From assembly GCA_019722365.1 (NCBI GenBank), contig JADFUC010000662.1:172851-236850 (forward strand): a DNA stretch of 64,000 nt. The letters run 5' to 3'. Of the stretch, positions 11,844 to 21,999 are shown in pieces (position 1 is the stretch's first letter; the number at the start of each line of letters is the position of its first letter). Source of the DNA: Lithospermum erythrorhizon. Its lineage: Eukaryota > Streptophyta > Magnoliopsida > Boraginales > Boraginaceae. The position numbers and the translations under genes were made by a program. Below the pieces are notes generated by a model. That model was given only the letters and a program-made list of their open reading frames with translations, had not been told where the DNA came from and did not search any database.

Positions 11844-12729
11844 TCTTGGAAATCAATGAGAATTATTCCCTTTATTGTGCCCGTTAAGACAATTGTGTAT
11901 CAATTCATTTACCTGCCAAGCAACGAGACACTGTAATCTCTGTAGTTCACCTTTTAGTAATTGTATACAGCGCTGGTTCTCATGATAATTTGGTGGGTTA
12001 CGAAGGACAGATCTTAATCATTAATCGTTATAATAACTTGATAGTTAATTAAACTTGATATACAATTACTAAGATAATTCTTAAGTGGGTTACGAAATGA
12101 TCGCTAGATCATCACTTAATTGAGTTTAATCAATTGCTAATTGAAATTGATGAATAACTTGGATAAGTTATTCGACAGCGATTTCATTAGTATTTTTAAT
12201 TGACTTATTAAGTTAATTAAAATAGAACAACTCACTAGCAACTCAATATTAATTGTGGCTAATATCACCGTTTCAATTAAGTTAACGATTTAAACCTGAT
12301 TTCTTAACGACGGTTTAACGAGCGAATTCCGAGACTCGTATTTAAAGCAGGGGATTAGGTTTTTTTTATCATAATCATAAAAAACTCAACCTCCCCTCTG
12401 TAAAGCCGCTTCTCCTTACAGGACTGGAAGAGTTTTCTCTTCCACCTCATTTCATCTTCAAACTCTAGCAAGTTCAAGTACTCGCACGCTCTCAAAGGCA
12501 TAATCTGAGGAATATCATTTAAGGCTGGAATCTAACTTTGGAGAGACTAGCGGGCTTTCACTCGAGGTCGACAAGTGAGGATTTGGGTTCGCTTTCGGCT
12601 CAAGGTAATGTAAGAATTCTTTTATTCATACATTTATATTTTTATATTTAGATTAATATACATTAATTTGAGGATCTAAGATGTATGAATTAGTGTTTAT
12701 CACTAATAAATTCATACTAGATTCTAATA
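11844..12729 (+). repeat. Copia-2 family LTR copy A
   Basis: Begins TCTTGGAAATCAATGAGAAT and ends in ATTCTAATA. It shares with the other copies the block around TATCAATTCATTTAC, the phrase GCTGGTTCTCATGATA, the AAACTCTAGCAAGTTCAAG segment and the end. Compared with copy C, about 100 bp in the middle differ. Confidence 0.8.
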
Positions 12730-12797
12730 CCTCCACCATGAAGATGAATTTATCAGTTTTAAGTTGGCGCGGCAGAGGCGTGATTGATTGGTGAACC

Positions 12798-13275
12798 CGT
12801 TGGAAATCAAATGAATTGATTCCTTTATTGTGCCCGCTCCGACAATTGTATCAATTCATTTACCGGCTCAAGTTAAACAGACACGTAATTCAGTGCCCAC
12901 CCTTTAGTAATTGCAGTATTACTGTGCTGGTTCTCATGATAATTTAAGGTTACAGCTTATTGCTATTCACTATTAATCGTTATAATAATAGTAACTCCGG
13001 TCAATTATTATTATTATACAACTTTTACTATTATCCGAGCCTGTATGTCACACACATATAACGATATTCTAATGTTTCTTCATGAATTTAAATTAAACGA
13101 GACTTGTATATCGAGAACCGTATTTCTCAATATTTATATATTTTGTAAATATATGTTTGATGAACATAAATTGGTTAAACTTGCAAGTTTAATCAATTAA
13201 GCAATTGAGATCGATGAATAACTTGGATGTTATTCGACAAATGACTGCTAGTATTTTTAATCGACTCTTGTTAAG
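12798..13275 (+). repeat. Copia-2 family LTR copy B, 3' half missing
   Basis: Begins CGTTGGAAATCAAATGAATT, 68 bp after copy A, and follows copy C closely through CGAGCCTGTATGTCACACAC-like sequence to about GTATTTTTAATCGACTC. It then breaks off into unrelated sequence near 13275. Confidence 0.75.
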
Positions 13276-14600
13276 TTAAACTCGACTTTTCGAGGTTGAT
13301 TTCATATTTTTTCCGCACTGTTTTAATTTTTTAAGTACTCCAAAAATATTCGTTGAATCTCTTATGGATTGTTTTTGGGTTTAATCGAAAAAATAGAAGT
13401 GTTTTTTATAAAATTCCACTGACGGTTCAATAATGATATTTTTGATGTTCAACTAAAATCCTTAATTTTTTGAATTTTTTAGAGCCTCCAAATTGTTGCA
13501 ATTAACTGAAAAACCGAAATCAAATGAATTACCAAAAATCGGTCGCCGAACTTGCGCAACCCACCTCCCGCTGCCCGGGCGCCGAATTGCATCGCTCCTG
13601 GCCGTGATCGCAGTTTCATCACTATGGCACCGGCCAAGCGTTGTCACAGGCACGGAGGTCGCGCTTTGGTCACAGTTCGTCGTCCGCTTTAGAAAACCCT
13701 AAATGATTTTTTATGTTATTATTTTTTATTTTAAAATTATTGGTAATTATTAATTTCGTTTTAAATGTTAAATCTTAAATTTTATCACAGCATTTATCGA
13801 ATATATATTTTTAAACGGCATTAAATTTGTCATTATATTTTTGTCATTAATTGATAATTTTTGAAAACATTAAGATATCTTTTAAATTTTAAATTTTGGA
13901 GTTAATTACTTGTAAGTAATTATTCCATAATTTAAGAGGTCGTAATTATTATAATAATTATCAAAGAATCATGCCAAGGAATATATTTAAATTTAAAATT
14001 TACATTAATCGATAATTAATTATAAATATAATGGTAATTAATTAGTCAATTATGAACACAATTATTTTCATTTCATTTAATATATGACATTAAATTTATT
14101 TATTTGTTTTATTATTTTTTGCTCACATATATCATATGAAACGGAATGGAGGTGTATTTATACGACTCCATGTTTTTCCTGCCTAATGCATCAGATTGCT
14201 GTGATATGACCTGCTGAAGTTATATTATTTTATTTTTATTTTATTTTCTTGTTTCTCCCACAAAGTTTCGCATGCCTAAGCTTTGATTAGCCAGATTAAT
14301 TGTAATTCAAGATGTAGCTGGCATTCCGTAAGACAAAGAATTGTATTGTGGCCAAATGTTAGTTTTCAAGTTTTGAAAACGTAATGTAGCCTAGGTCATA
14401 TCATACGCCTTGAATGTGCATTACTTGTTTTATTTTTTCATGTTGTACATATGCTTGATTATGTGCTACAACCGCATGGTAAAATAAAGAAAAGTAATAC
14501 ACCTCACCAATTCTTTAAAATTTAAGCAAGACAAGCCAATTTTAAAGTTAATCTCTGCATTACGGGCACACCGCGACGGCAGTGTTACGCTTTTGCAATT
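13276..14600. other. Leader-like and unassigned sequence inside copia-2
   Basis: No protein motif seen. A GC-rich patch at 13545-13690 stands out from AT-rich surroundings; it contains CCCGCTGCCCGGGCGCCG and ends in AAAACCCTAAATGA. It may be an element leader or a separate small insertion. Confidence 0.4.
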
Positions 14601-14879
14601 TTAATATGACAATGGATCATGTTGTTGATTTACTAACGCTGGCTTTATGATCATTCCAAGTAATTTCGTTTAATCGGCTGCCAACCGTTTGTTTGAGATG
14701 CAAAAGTCGGTATATAAACTTGAGAATTATTCTAAAGGGGAAGCTGTAAACGAGAGATACGACACGGTCTCGTGCTCTCGTGATAGCAGTTGGGAACGGA
14801 TGTGCCGCAGTTCTCATATCATTAAAATGATTGGCTCGGGCCGATCGACTCAACGCCCGGGAACCAAAGGTCTCTCAAG

Positions 14880-15640
14880 AACTACCAGGATCTCATCGTG
14901 AAGCCTGTAAACAAATTCTTCGCTTGTCATGAACTTCACACATGCACAAGCCTGAAGTTATTCTAAAACTAACCGCATAAGACACCAATAACGCCGGCAT
15001 CTAATTGGGTAAGACTAAACTTATTCCTTCAAGCTGTGTCCAAACAAGAAGAAATTCAAGAAGTTAAGAAAGAAGTTTACCAAAGAAAAAGCCAAGTGGT
15101 TCGAGGAATCCCAAAGTTGCCGGACGTGGAACACTAAAAGTGGACGACAAATGTCATTATCAAGGGAACCTAGGTCACCGGGAAGTCGACCAGTGAAGTT
15201 CACAAATGATGTGAAGAATGGTCTCACTCCACCACCTCAAATTTCACAGTACGTATGTTAATGGGAAGTTTTACAACTTCTAATTCTACTCTGGGTGCTG
15301 CATTAATCGTCGCGTTCTCATATTTGTCATATAACGCAGAACCTGCCGTTATAAGACTCGAAAAAAGTGGAAATTCTTATTCCACGCCATGGGGAACTAA
15401 GACGGCGTCGCTGCCTCGCAGCAGATCCATCGCTTAAATTTGCCCACGGGCCTTGTTTTGAACTTGTCTCCGGTTTACTATGTACCCGCAATTTCCGTGA
15501 ATATTATTTTTGTTTCGCTTTGAACAACGACATGGTTTTTCATTTTCACAGATCCCGATGAATTTAGGATCACTGTGAACGTGGGGTAGTATTTGGTACC
15601 GCTTCCCTTCAAATGGCTCATTCGCTTTAGACACGTGATT
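14880..15640 (+). pseudogene. Copia-2 gag zinc-knuckle region and protease vicinity
   Basis: Between about 15035 and 15175 the plus strand reads as a basic stretch, LPKKKPSGSRNPKVAGRGTL, followed by DDKCHYQG, the normal lead-in to a CCHC zinc knuckle; the second cysteine position and what follows are damaged. Sequence to 15640 is consistent with the protease and pre-integrase region, but no clear DTG motif survives. Confidence 0.55.
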
Positions 15641-15699
15641 TAGTCATATAACATAAACTTAAAACGAATAATCTTAATGACTTAAAACCGCATTACGCC

Positions 15700-15990
15700 C
15701 ATGGCATCAGCAGATCGGGGTCATATTAACGAACCCGAATCAAGAAACTCCACTCCGCGGATACTCAAGCGTTTCACGCTTAATCATACGATAAGTGTGA
15801 ATCTTGCCTGGGCAAAATGACTAACCACCCCTTCAATCGATCTCAATGAAAGGGCAAGTGATTTATTGGGGACTGCTACACTACGACGTGGGCCAATGAA
15901 CATCCGCAAGAGGAGGTTATAACTACTTCATTACATTTATCGGGATGTATTTACAATGATGACATATTACTGTCACTGAAACAACGTAGA
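15700..15990 (+). pseudogene. Copia-2 gag-pre-integrase and integrase start
   Basis: Reads GHINEPESRNSTPRILKRF, then LTTPSIDLNERASDLLG and GPMN with YFIT-like remnants. These match the copia stretch that normally reads LGHIN...CLLGKMTKTPF...RASDLL and the first part of integrase. Several frameshifts. The central integrase and most of reverse transcriptase are missing after this point. Confidence 0.65.
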
Positions 15991-15999
15991 GTTACTCTA

Positions 16000-16880
16000 A
16001 CTGGCCAAGGATTACCAGGTAAATATTCTCAATGAAGGACTTAGGCTAAGCACAATGTATACTTGGAATAAAGATCCACCGAGATCGGGCCAAGAGGCTA
16101 ATCGACTTTGGTCAGATACCTAATGTGCGTAACGCAGGTTCAACATGAAAGAATCCCTCAAAGAAGTGTAATCTTCCCTACGAGATGAAATAACTCAAGT
16201 AGGAAAGACAAGAGTCCCACTACTAGTGCTAAGATGAACAAAATGAAGGATGTACTTTACGCCTCGGGCGATAGGATCCATCATGTGAGCTTACGCATGA
16301 CCTGCACTGATGCGGTCTTACGACCGAAGTATAACCAAGAGATACCAAGCTAATCTAAAGCGGTAACCAATCGGATCAGAGCTGGCGCATCTCAAGTATC
16401 CGGTAAGAACCAAAGATGCTTTCTTGGTATATGGTGGAGATGATGAGTTAGCAGTGACAGGGTACACCGACGCCAGCTTTTCAAACCGATGCAGACGACT
16501 ATCGCTCCCGCCCGGGTATGTATTTTGTCTCAACGCGGAGCAAAGATTCGAGGAGTTCCAAGCGTAGTACTACTGCGATTCTTACCATGCATCCGAGTAC
16601 ATCGCAGTCATTCAAGTCGCTAAAGGTTGATTAAGAAATTTCAGGATCGAGCTTCGTATAGTAAATTTAGCATTGGTGGGACTGGGCCGAGTTACTATGA
16701 CGATATCGGGGCGACAGCTCAAGCTAAAGAACCCCGAGCACATCATAAATCCAAGCACGTACTTTAAAGTATCACCTAATTGAGATACGCTAATAGAGGC
16801 GATATCAAAGTACGTAAAGAAGAACAGAGGCCAATCTGTCAAACTTACTAAATCGGCAAAGATGATTTGAGACGCAAATG
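16000..16880 (+). pseudogene. Copia-2 end of reverse transcriptase and RNase H
   Basis: Reads NEGLRLSTMYTWNKDPPRSG, an altered MKDLG..AQYILGIKI motif, at about 16030. It continues DAFLVYGGDDELAVTGYTDA at about 16410 and PGYVFCLN at about 16510, with the ASEYIAVIQVAK block near 16590 and KEPRAHHKSKHV-like sequence near 16727. The aspartate in GYTDA is the first RNase H catalytic position. Frameshifts and stops separate the blocks. Confidence 0.75.
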
Positions 16881-17710
16881 AACATGTGTCTTGTGATGCA
16901 TTTGTCAAGAAATGCGTTAGGTTGTTGGGAGTCAAAAAGATGTATCTATCAGAATATCGTAAATATCAAGTCAGTTTTATATTCTAGTATATTTGTTTAT
17001 CGTATCTATATGTTTAAATTTGCATATAATATACATGTATCAGATCCCCTGACAGCTGAAAAGTTAAAATCCTTAGGTTAGTCTATGTTTTCAGAGCAGG
17101 CAACATGAATTGTTGATTATACCTCTTCAAGCCTAAAATACAGATGTCAAACGCTTCTGTTGGGGATGATAGTTAAAAGGCAAATAAGCATTATACGACT
17201 AACACGGTAAGCCATTAGCCGATCAAGATCGATCACGTTAGCACGCAAGACTGTGATCAATACCTGGCCGGTCCGCGACCGGGGAGTTCGCATGACCGAA
17301 ACGAATTCATGTAAGATAATGTGATATCTATGTCCTATGATATTTGTTTAGAATTTTAGGTTCGACAATTCTAATCTACTATATATAACTATCTCTGTGG
17401 TTATATGCTCTCCGTGACTGACTACATCAAAACGCCTACCTTAAGCCGGGATTATAACGGGGTATGTCAGTCACAGCTTATATACGATAGATGTCGATAT
17501 ATATCGGGAGGGATTTATCCATCCATATAGCGAAAGATCTCAGCCTCAATACTGCACGGGATTGCTTGGCTGGACGCCATAAACGCTTATTCGCTCATAC
17601 TCGAAAGTAAAGAAAGTCAAGTGGTATTTCATGACACACTTTAAGGTTAGCCTAATAGACGCCGCGAGTAAAGGACTTCAGAAGGTAATCGGGCCCAAGC
17701 GGCAATGGAG
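16881..17710 (+). other. Copia-2 3' untranslated internal region
   Basis: Non-coding sequence between the RNase H remnant and LTR copy C. A purine-rich stretch just before 17711 (GCGGCAATGGAG) is in the right place for a decayed polypurine tract. A 9-bp inverted repeat, GTGACTGAC (17414-17422) and GTCAGTCAC (17466-17474), lies inside. Confidence 0.45.
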
Positions 17711-18698
17711 TATTGAAATCAACGAGAATTGATTCCTTTATTGCGCCCACAAGGACATCATGTATCAATTCATTTACCGGTTTGCTGAATGAGATTACCG
17801 CAATCAGTGTTCACCTTAGTAACGGTGTATTACTAGCTGGTTCTCATGATACTTAAGTGGGTTACGAGTTTATCGCTGGGATCTTACTATTAATCGCTAT
17901 AATAATAAGAATTGGTCAATATTATTATTATACAACTTACTATTATCTCGAGCCTGTATGTCACACACATACAATGATATTCGAATATTTCATGAATGAA
18001 ATTAAACGAGACTTCAGAGAGTATTGAGAAATATCGAGAAATGCATTTCTAACATTTATATATTTGTCAAATATATGTCGATGAACATAAATTGGTTAAA
18101 TTCGGCAGTTTAATCAATTAAGCAATCAAATCGTATTTAATAACTTGATGTTATTCGATAGTGACTTAGTATTTTAATTGACTTTAAGTTAATTAAAACA
18201 GAACAACTTCACTAGTAACTCATTATTTAATTAGAAACTAATAAAGGTCTAATTAAGTTAACGCAGTTAAACCATTTTTCTTAACGAGTCAGTTTAACGA
18301 GTGAAATTTGTGACTTGCTATTTAAGAGGATTAGGTTTTTCATGACATTAGAATCATAAAAAACTTCACCCCTCAAGAAAGCCGCCTCCCTCGCGACTGA
18401 AGAATTCTTTCTTCCACTCTCATTTCATCCTCAAACTCTAGCAAGTTCAAGATTGCCTGCTTTCCTCAAAGGCAATCTAGAGGACATATTTTCTGGTGTT
18501 GAACAAGAATTGAGAGGATCTTGAAGGGGCTTACGCGAGGCACTTCGTGGGATTCGGGGTTCATTCGCTTACGCTGAAATGTAAGAATTTCGTGGTTCAT
18601 ACATTTGTATTTTATGTTTAGATTAATTTACATTATTTTTGAGAACTGGATTTATGAATCGGGTGTTTATCACGACAAATTCATACTGCATTCTAACA
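17711..18698 (+). repeat. Copia-2 family LTR copy C (3' LTR)
   Basis: The fullest copy, about 988 bp, from TATTGAAATCAACGAGAATT to GCATTCTAACA. It lines up with copy B over its first half and copy A over both ends. It lies directly before the resumed RNase H of copia-1. Confidence 0.8.
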
Positions 18699-18739
18699 GT
18701 AACCTACCGCGTATATGCTATCATGAAGGGAAACAATGA

Positions 18740-19330
18740 CATCCGCCTTCTTCACATGCATTCTTAGGTAAATAATCGGAGTCGCTTAAGAATAATTTTT
18801 ATAATGGCAAGAAGTTGTACATCCGAATTAGGCATGTTGTCTTTAGATAACTCTTAAAAAATGAAGTCATTTTTCTGGACTATATGAAGTCCGAGAGAAA
18901 CCTCACGCCTTTACTAAAGCGGTGAAAGGGTTCTTGATACGCCGAGGGACGCGCTAAAACCCCGATTCAGAGATAATGTAAGTGATACCACAGTCAAACT
19001 AAGCCATAAGATTTCAAGACTACCTTCCCTATCCCTTGGGGAGGATGTAGTGCCGATTATACATAACTAGTCAGCCAGCGGTGCTTTTGAGACGCACTTC
19101 ACGGATACCGACCATAAGGTTCGCCTATAGCCGCTATTTGGTGGGCGCGATGCACTCATTTGACATCGATCAGCGATATTCCATAGCTGGGCTCTTTTCA
19201 AGCGATTAATACATGACGGACATTGGATCATAATGACGAGGATTGGAATTTTATGTCCTACAGTCTCGAGGACGTTAGTCGGTGACACAATCAGATGAAA
19301 GTTACCCACGCGAGTGTAATTTCTGCGGGC
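18740..19330 (+). pseudogene. Copia-1 RNase H C-terminus, resumed after the insertion
   Basis: Reads NNFYNGKKLYIRIRHVVFR (about 18798-18855) and then LKNEVIFLDYMKSERNL (about 18858-18908). This is the tail of copia RNase H (KNxxYNGKKRHIRIRH... and VKSERNLADPLTKG). It continues the domain broken at 11843 and so proves that copia-2 lies inside copia-1. Sequence to 19330 is 3' untranslated region with no gene. Confidence 0.8.
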
Positions 19331-19621
19331 TCTATAAGCATTGGGAAATGTTCCTAGAGCTATTATTGGGACTGGTGTGTACCCAGTATGACCTTATATG
19401 GATTTGTATTATACTGAACTTGAACGTTAAGGTATAATATGTGTCAGAGGGTCTCAAATGAAGTTCAATAAGTTCAAGAGAAATTCAATTCTATTAAGTA
19501 AGTCATTGCCTCACTTCACTCATGCTAGAAATTCAAATAAAAAGATATCAATGCTAGTCATTCAAACTCTTCCCTTTACCCGAAATTTTTTCTCTCGATC
19601 CTTTTCTTTCGTCATGGGATC
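19331..19621 (+). other. Copia-1 3' internal region
   Basis: Non-coding sequence between RNase H and the truncated 3' LTR. CATGGGATCGG just before 19622 could be a worn polypurine tract. The 120-codon open frame starting 19458 is a chance frame that crosses the LTR and runs on into the CACTA element. Confidence 0.45.
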
Positions 19622-19672
19622 GGTTGAAGAAAGGCTTCGAATGCCAAACTTCCTTAGTCACTTCTCCCCATC
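19622..19672 (+). repeat. Copia-1 3' LTR, truncated after about 50 bp
   Basis: Matches 7531-7580 with a few differences (shared AATGCCAAACTTCC and AGTCACTTCTCCC). It ends at the CACTACTA terminus of the CACTA element. The remainder of the LTR is not found to the right of that element. Confidence 0.7.
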
Positions 19673-20930
19673 CACTACTACAGTATTTTGGCTAACGCGA
19701 CGCCAAAAACGCCACGTAAATGTCGTATTAGGTCTGGCGACGCTTCTATGCGATGGAATCAAAATGCAACATAATGAAGGCCGCACAAAATCTAAACGCC
19801 GCAAAAATGTCATACAATAAACAAGTATGATGATTTTGTGACGCGAAACGCCACCATCAAATTAACAATCCTGCAAATTTGACCTAATAAACCCGTCCCA
19901 AAAACGCCACACAAATTAAGCAATAATTTAATTAAGAAAACGTACTAATATTAAGATAATTAAATTCATTCTACACGCTTTAAAATCGCCACATAATAAA
20001 ACACACTTAATTAAGAAAAATGTACTAAGATTAATATAACTAGATTTTAAAGTACGCGCACTAACGCCACACTAATAAATATTAAATAAATTATTAAATC
20101 GATAGGTCATTAACGTATACGCCCGTAATAATCGCCACAAATTTTATATTAATTAATTAATTTATAAAATATAATAATATAACCCTCGCCATAAAAACGT
20201 CACACAATTAATATTAGATAAATAATTAAATCGATATAATAATATAGACGCCATACTAACGTCACACACTTAATATTAATTAATTAATTTATAAAATATA
20301 ATAATATTAGTCACGCCATAAAAACGTCACACCAATAATATAAAATAAATAATTAAATAGATATAATAATAATATGTGACGCCTATAATAATGTCACACT
20401 TTTTAATATTAATTAATTAATTTATAAAATATAATAATATTAACTGCGCTTACAAAAACGTCACACCTAATAATATAAAATAAATAATTAAATCGAGTAA
20501 TGATACTATAATAACGTCATTACCACTTAATATAAATTAATTAATTTATAAAATATAATATTAACTGCGCCATAAAACGCCACACTAATAATATAAAATA
20601 AATAATTAAATTGATATAATAATAATATGGACGCTATAATAACGCCACACACTTAATACTAATTAATTAATTTATATAAAATATAATAATAATACATAAA
20701 AACGTCGCACTAATAATATAAAATAAATAATTAAATCGATATAATAATAATAAGCACGCCGTAATAACGTCAGCACTCCTTAATAAATAATTAACTAATT
20801 TATAAAAAATAATAATATTACTAACGAGATAAAACGCCACATACTTAATATTAAATAATTAATTTATTAAATATAAGAATAAATGTAACGCCATATAAAC
20901 GCTATACCATATAACGTAATAAAAAAATTA
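19673..20930. repeat. CACTA left subterminal motifs and AT-rich repeat array
   Basis: After about 250 bp of motif-rich terminus, from about 19900 to 20930 two related AT-rich units alternate. One contains AAATAAATAATTAAATCGAT and ATAATAATAT; the other contains TTAATTAATTTATAAAATAT and AATAATATTA. Each is followed by an ACGCCATAAAAACGTCACAC-like motif. The single-unit spacing is about 60 bp, so the pair is about 120 bp. Units differ by small indels. Confidence 0.8.
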
Positions 20931-21990
20931 AATAATAGATTTCATAATAAAGAATATAGTAAAGAAACAAAATATCAATTTTTAGTAATATTTAAATACT
21001 CAGATATATATGAAATTGTCGAATAAAAAATAAACATTATTTAAACATCAATATGCACATTCATAATAAAGAATATTAATTATTTTGATTAAATATAAAC
21101 AACTATTTAAACAGTTATTTTAACTATATTTTAATTTGCTAGAACCAAATAATAAACAAGTTAATATATAAAATAAGTTAAGAAAAAATATAATATACCT
21201 CAAATCAAAATTGAATTTGCTACAAAACAAAAAGACAAGTTAGTATATAACATTATATAAATAACAATGAAATCAATACATTAACTTAATAACTAAATCA
21301 CAATAAAGAAAAATGAAGAAACGAAAATTACCAACCGCCAAAAGTTAACATTGAAGATGAAGAAAATGGATTTGTTATGTTATATTTATAGGAGGAGATG
21401 AAGAGATATTATCAGATTTTTTGAATTTTGAATTTCCCGCTTATGGCAAAACGTCGCAAACCCGCCATACTATAAAGCCTTTTCCCGCTTAGTCAAAATT
21501 TTTGTCCCCAATAAACCCAACACGTCACACAAATGTCATACAAAAATTATGATATTTACGAAAATAGTATAACGTCACAGAAAATGTCGCATAATATCTT
21601 TTATATTAATAAATTAACTTATAACGCCATGTAACTTACATGTGAAAAAATTAAATCATAAAATACTTTGTTATTAATAAATTAATTATTATAACGTTGC
21701 CAAAATGTCATATGATATCTTTATATTAATAAATTAAATCTTAGAACGTCGCAAAAAAAAACGACTTGCACAAAAAATGAAATCATAAAATACTTTGATT
21801 TTAATAAATTATTATCACAAAAATGTGATATCATATCTTTATATTAATAAATTAAATCGTAGAACGTCACACAAACGACATGATGTTGTGTAAATTATTT
21901 CAAAATACAATACCGTAAACCTATGAAACTCCCTGCAATAGATATGAAACTCCTTACTACCAATATTCCTCAAATTGTATAATACATATA
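20931..21990. other. CACTA internal non-coding region
   Basis: AT-rich sequence with further motif copies in 21440-21880 (for example CGTCACACAAATGTCATA near 21520). No coding signal. It would be the 3' side of the minus-strand transposase gene. Confidence 0.55.
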
Positions 21991-21999
21991 TCAAATAAC

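Larger units (their letters stand above)
11844..18698 (+). mobile_element. Copia-2: second Ty1/copia element inserted in copia-1
   Basis: A 6.85-kb insertion interrupting the RNase H sequence of copia-1. It holds three copies of one LTR family (11844-12729, 12798 to about 13275, and 17711-18698) around an internally deleted copia coding region in plus orientation. The flanking five bases (ATGTC on the left, GTAAC on the right) do not match, so the target duplication is lost or the insertion was rearranged. All coding is broken. Confidence 0.75.
7531..19672 (+). mobile_element. Copia-1: decayed Ty1/copia retrotransposon, split by copia-2
   Basis: A plus-strand element with a 5' LTR from 7531 and gag, protease, integrase, reverse transcriptase and RNase H remnants in order from 8217 to 11830. 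The tail of RNase H resumes at about 18740, after a 6.85-kb insertion (11844-18698). A 3' LTR starts near 19622 and is cut off at 19672 by the CACTA element. The 5' LTR start and the sequence at 19622 match closely over about 50 bp (both contain AATGCCAAACTTCC and AGTCACTTCTCCC), which identifies the two LTRs. All coding parts have stops and frameshifts. Confidence 0.8.

Noticed and set aside
19458..19820. A 120-codon plus-strand open frame
   Set aside because: It crosses from the copia-1 3' region through its LTR stub into the CACTA terminus and motif zone, so it is a chance frame across an insertion border.
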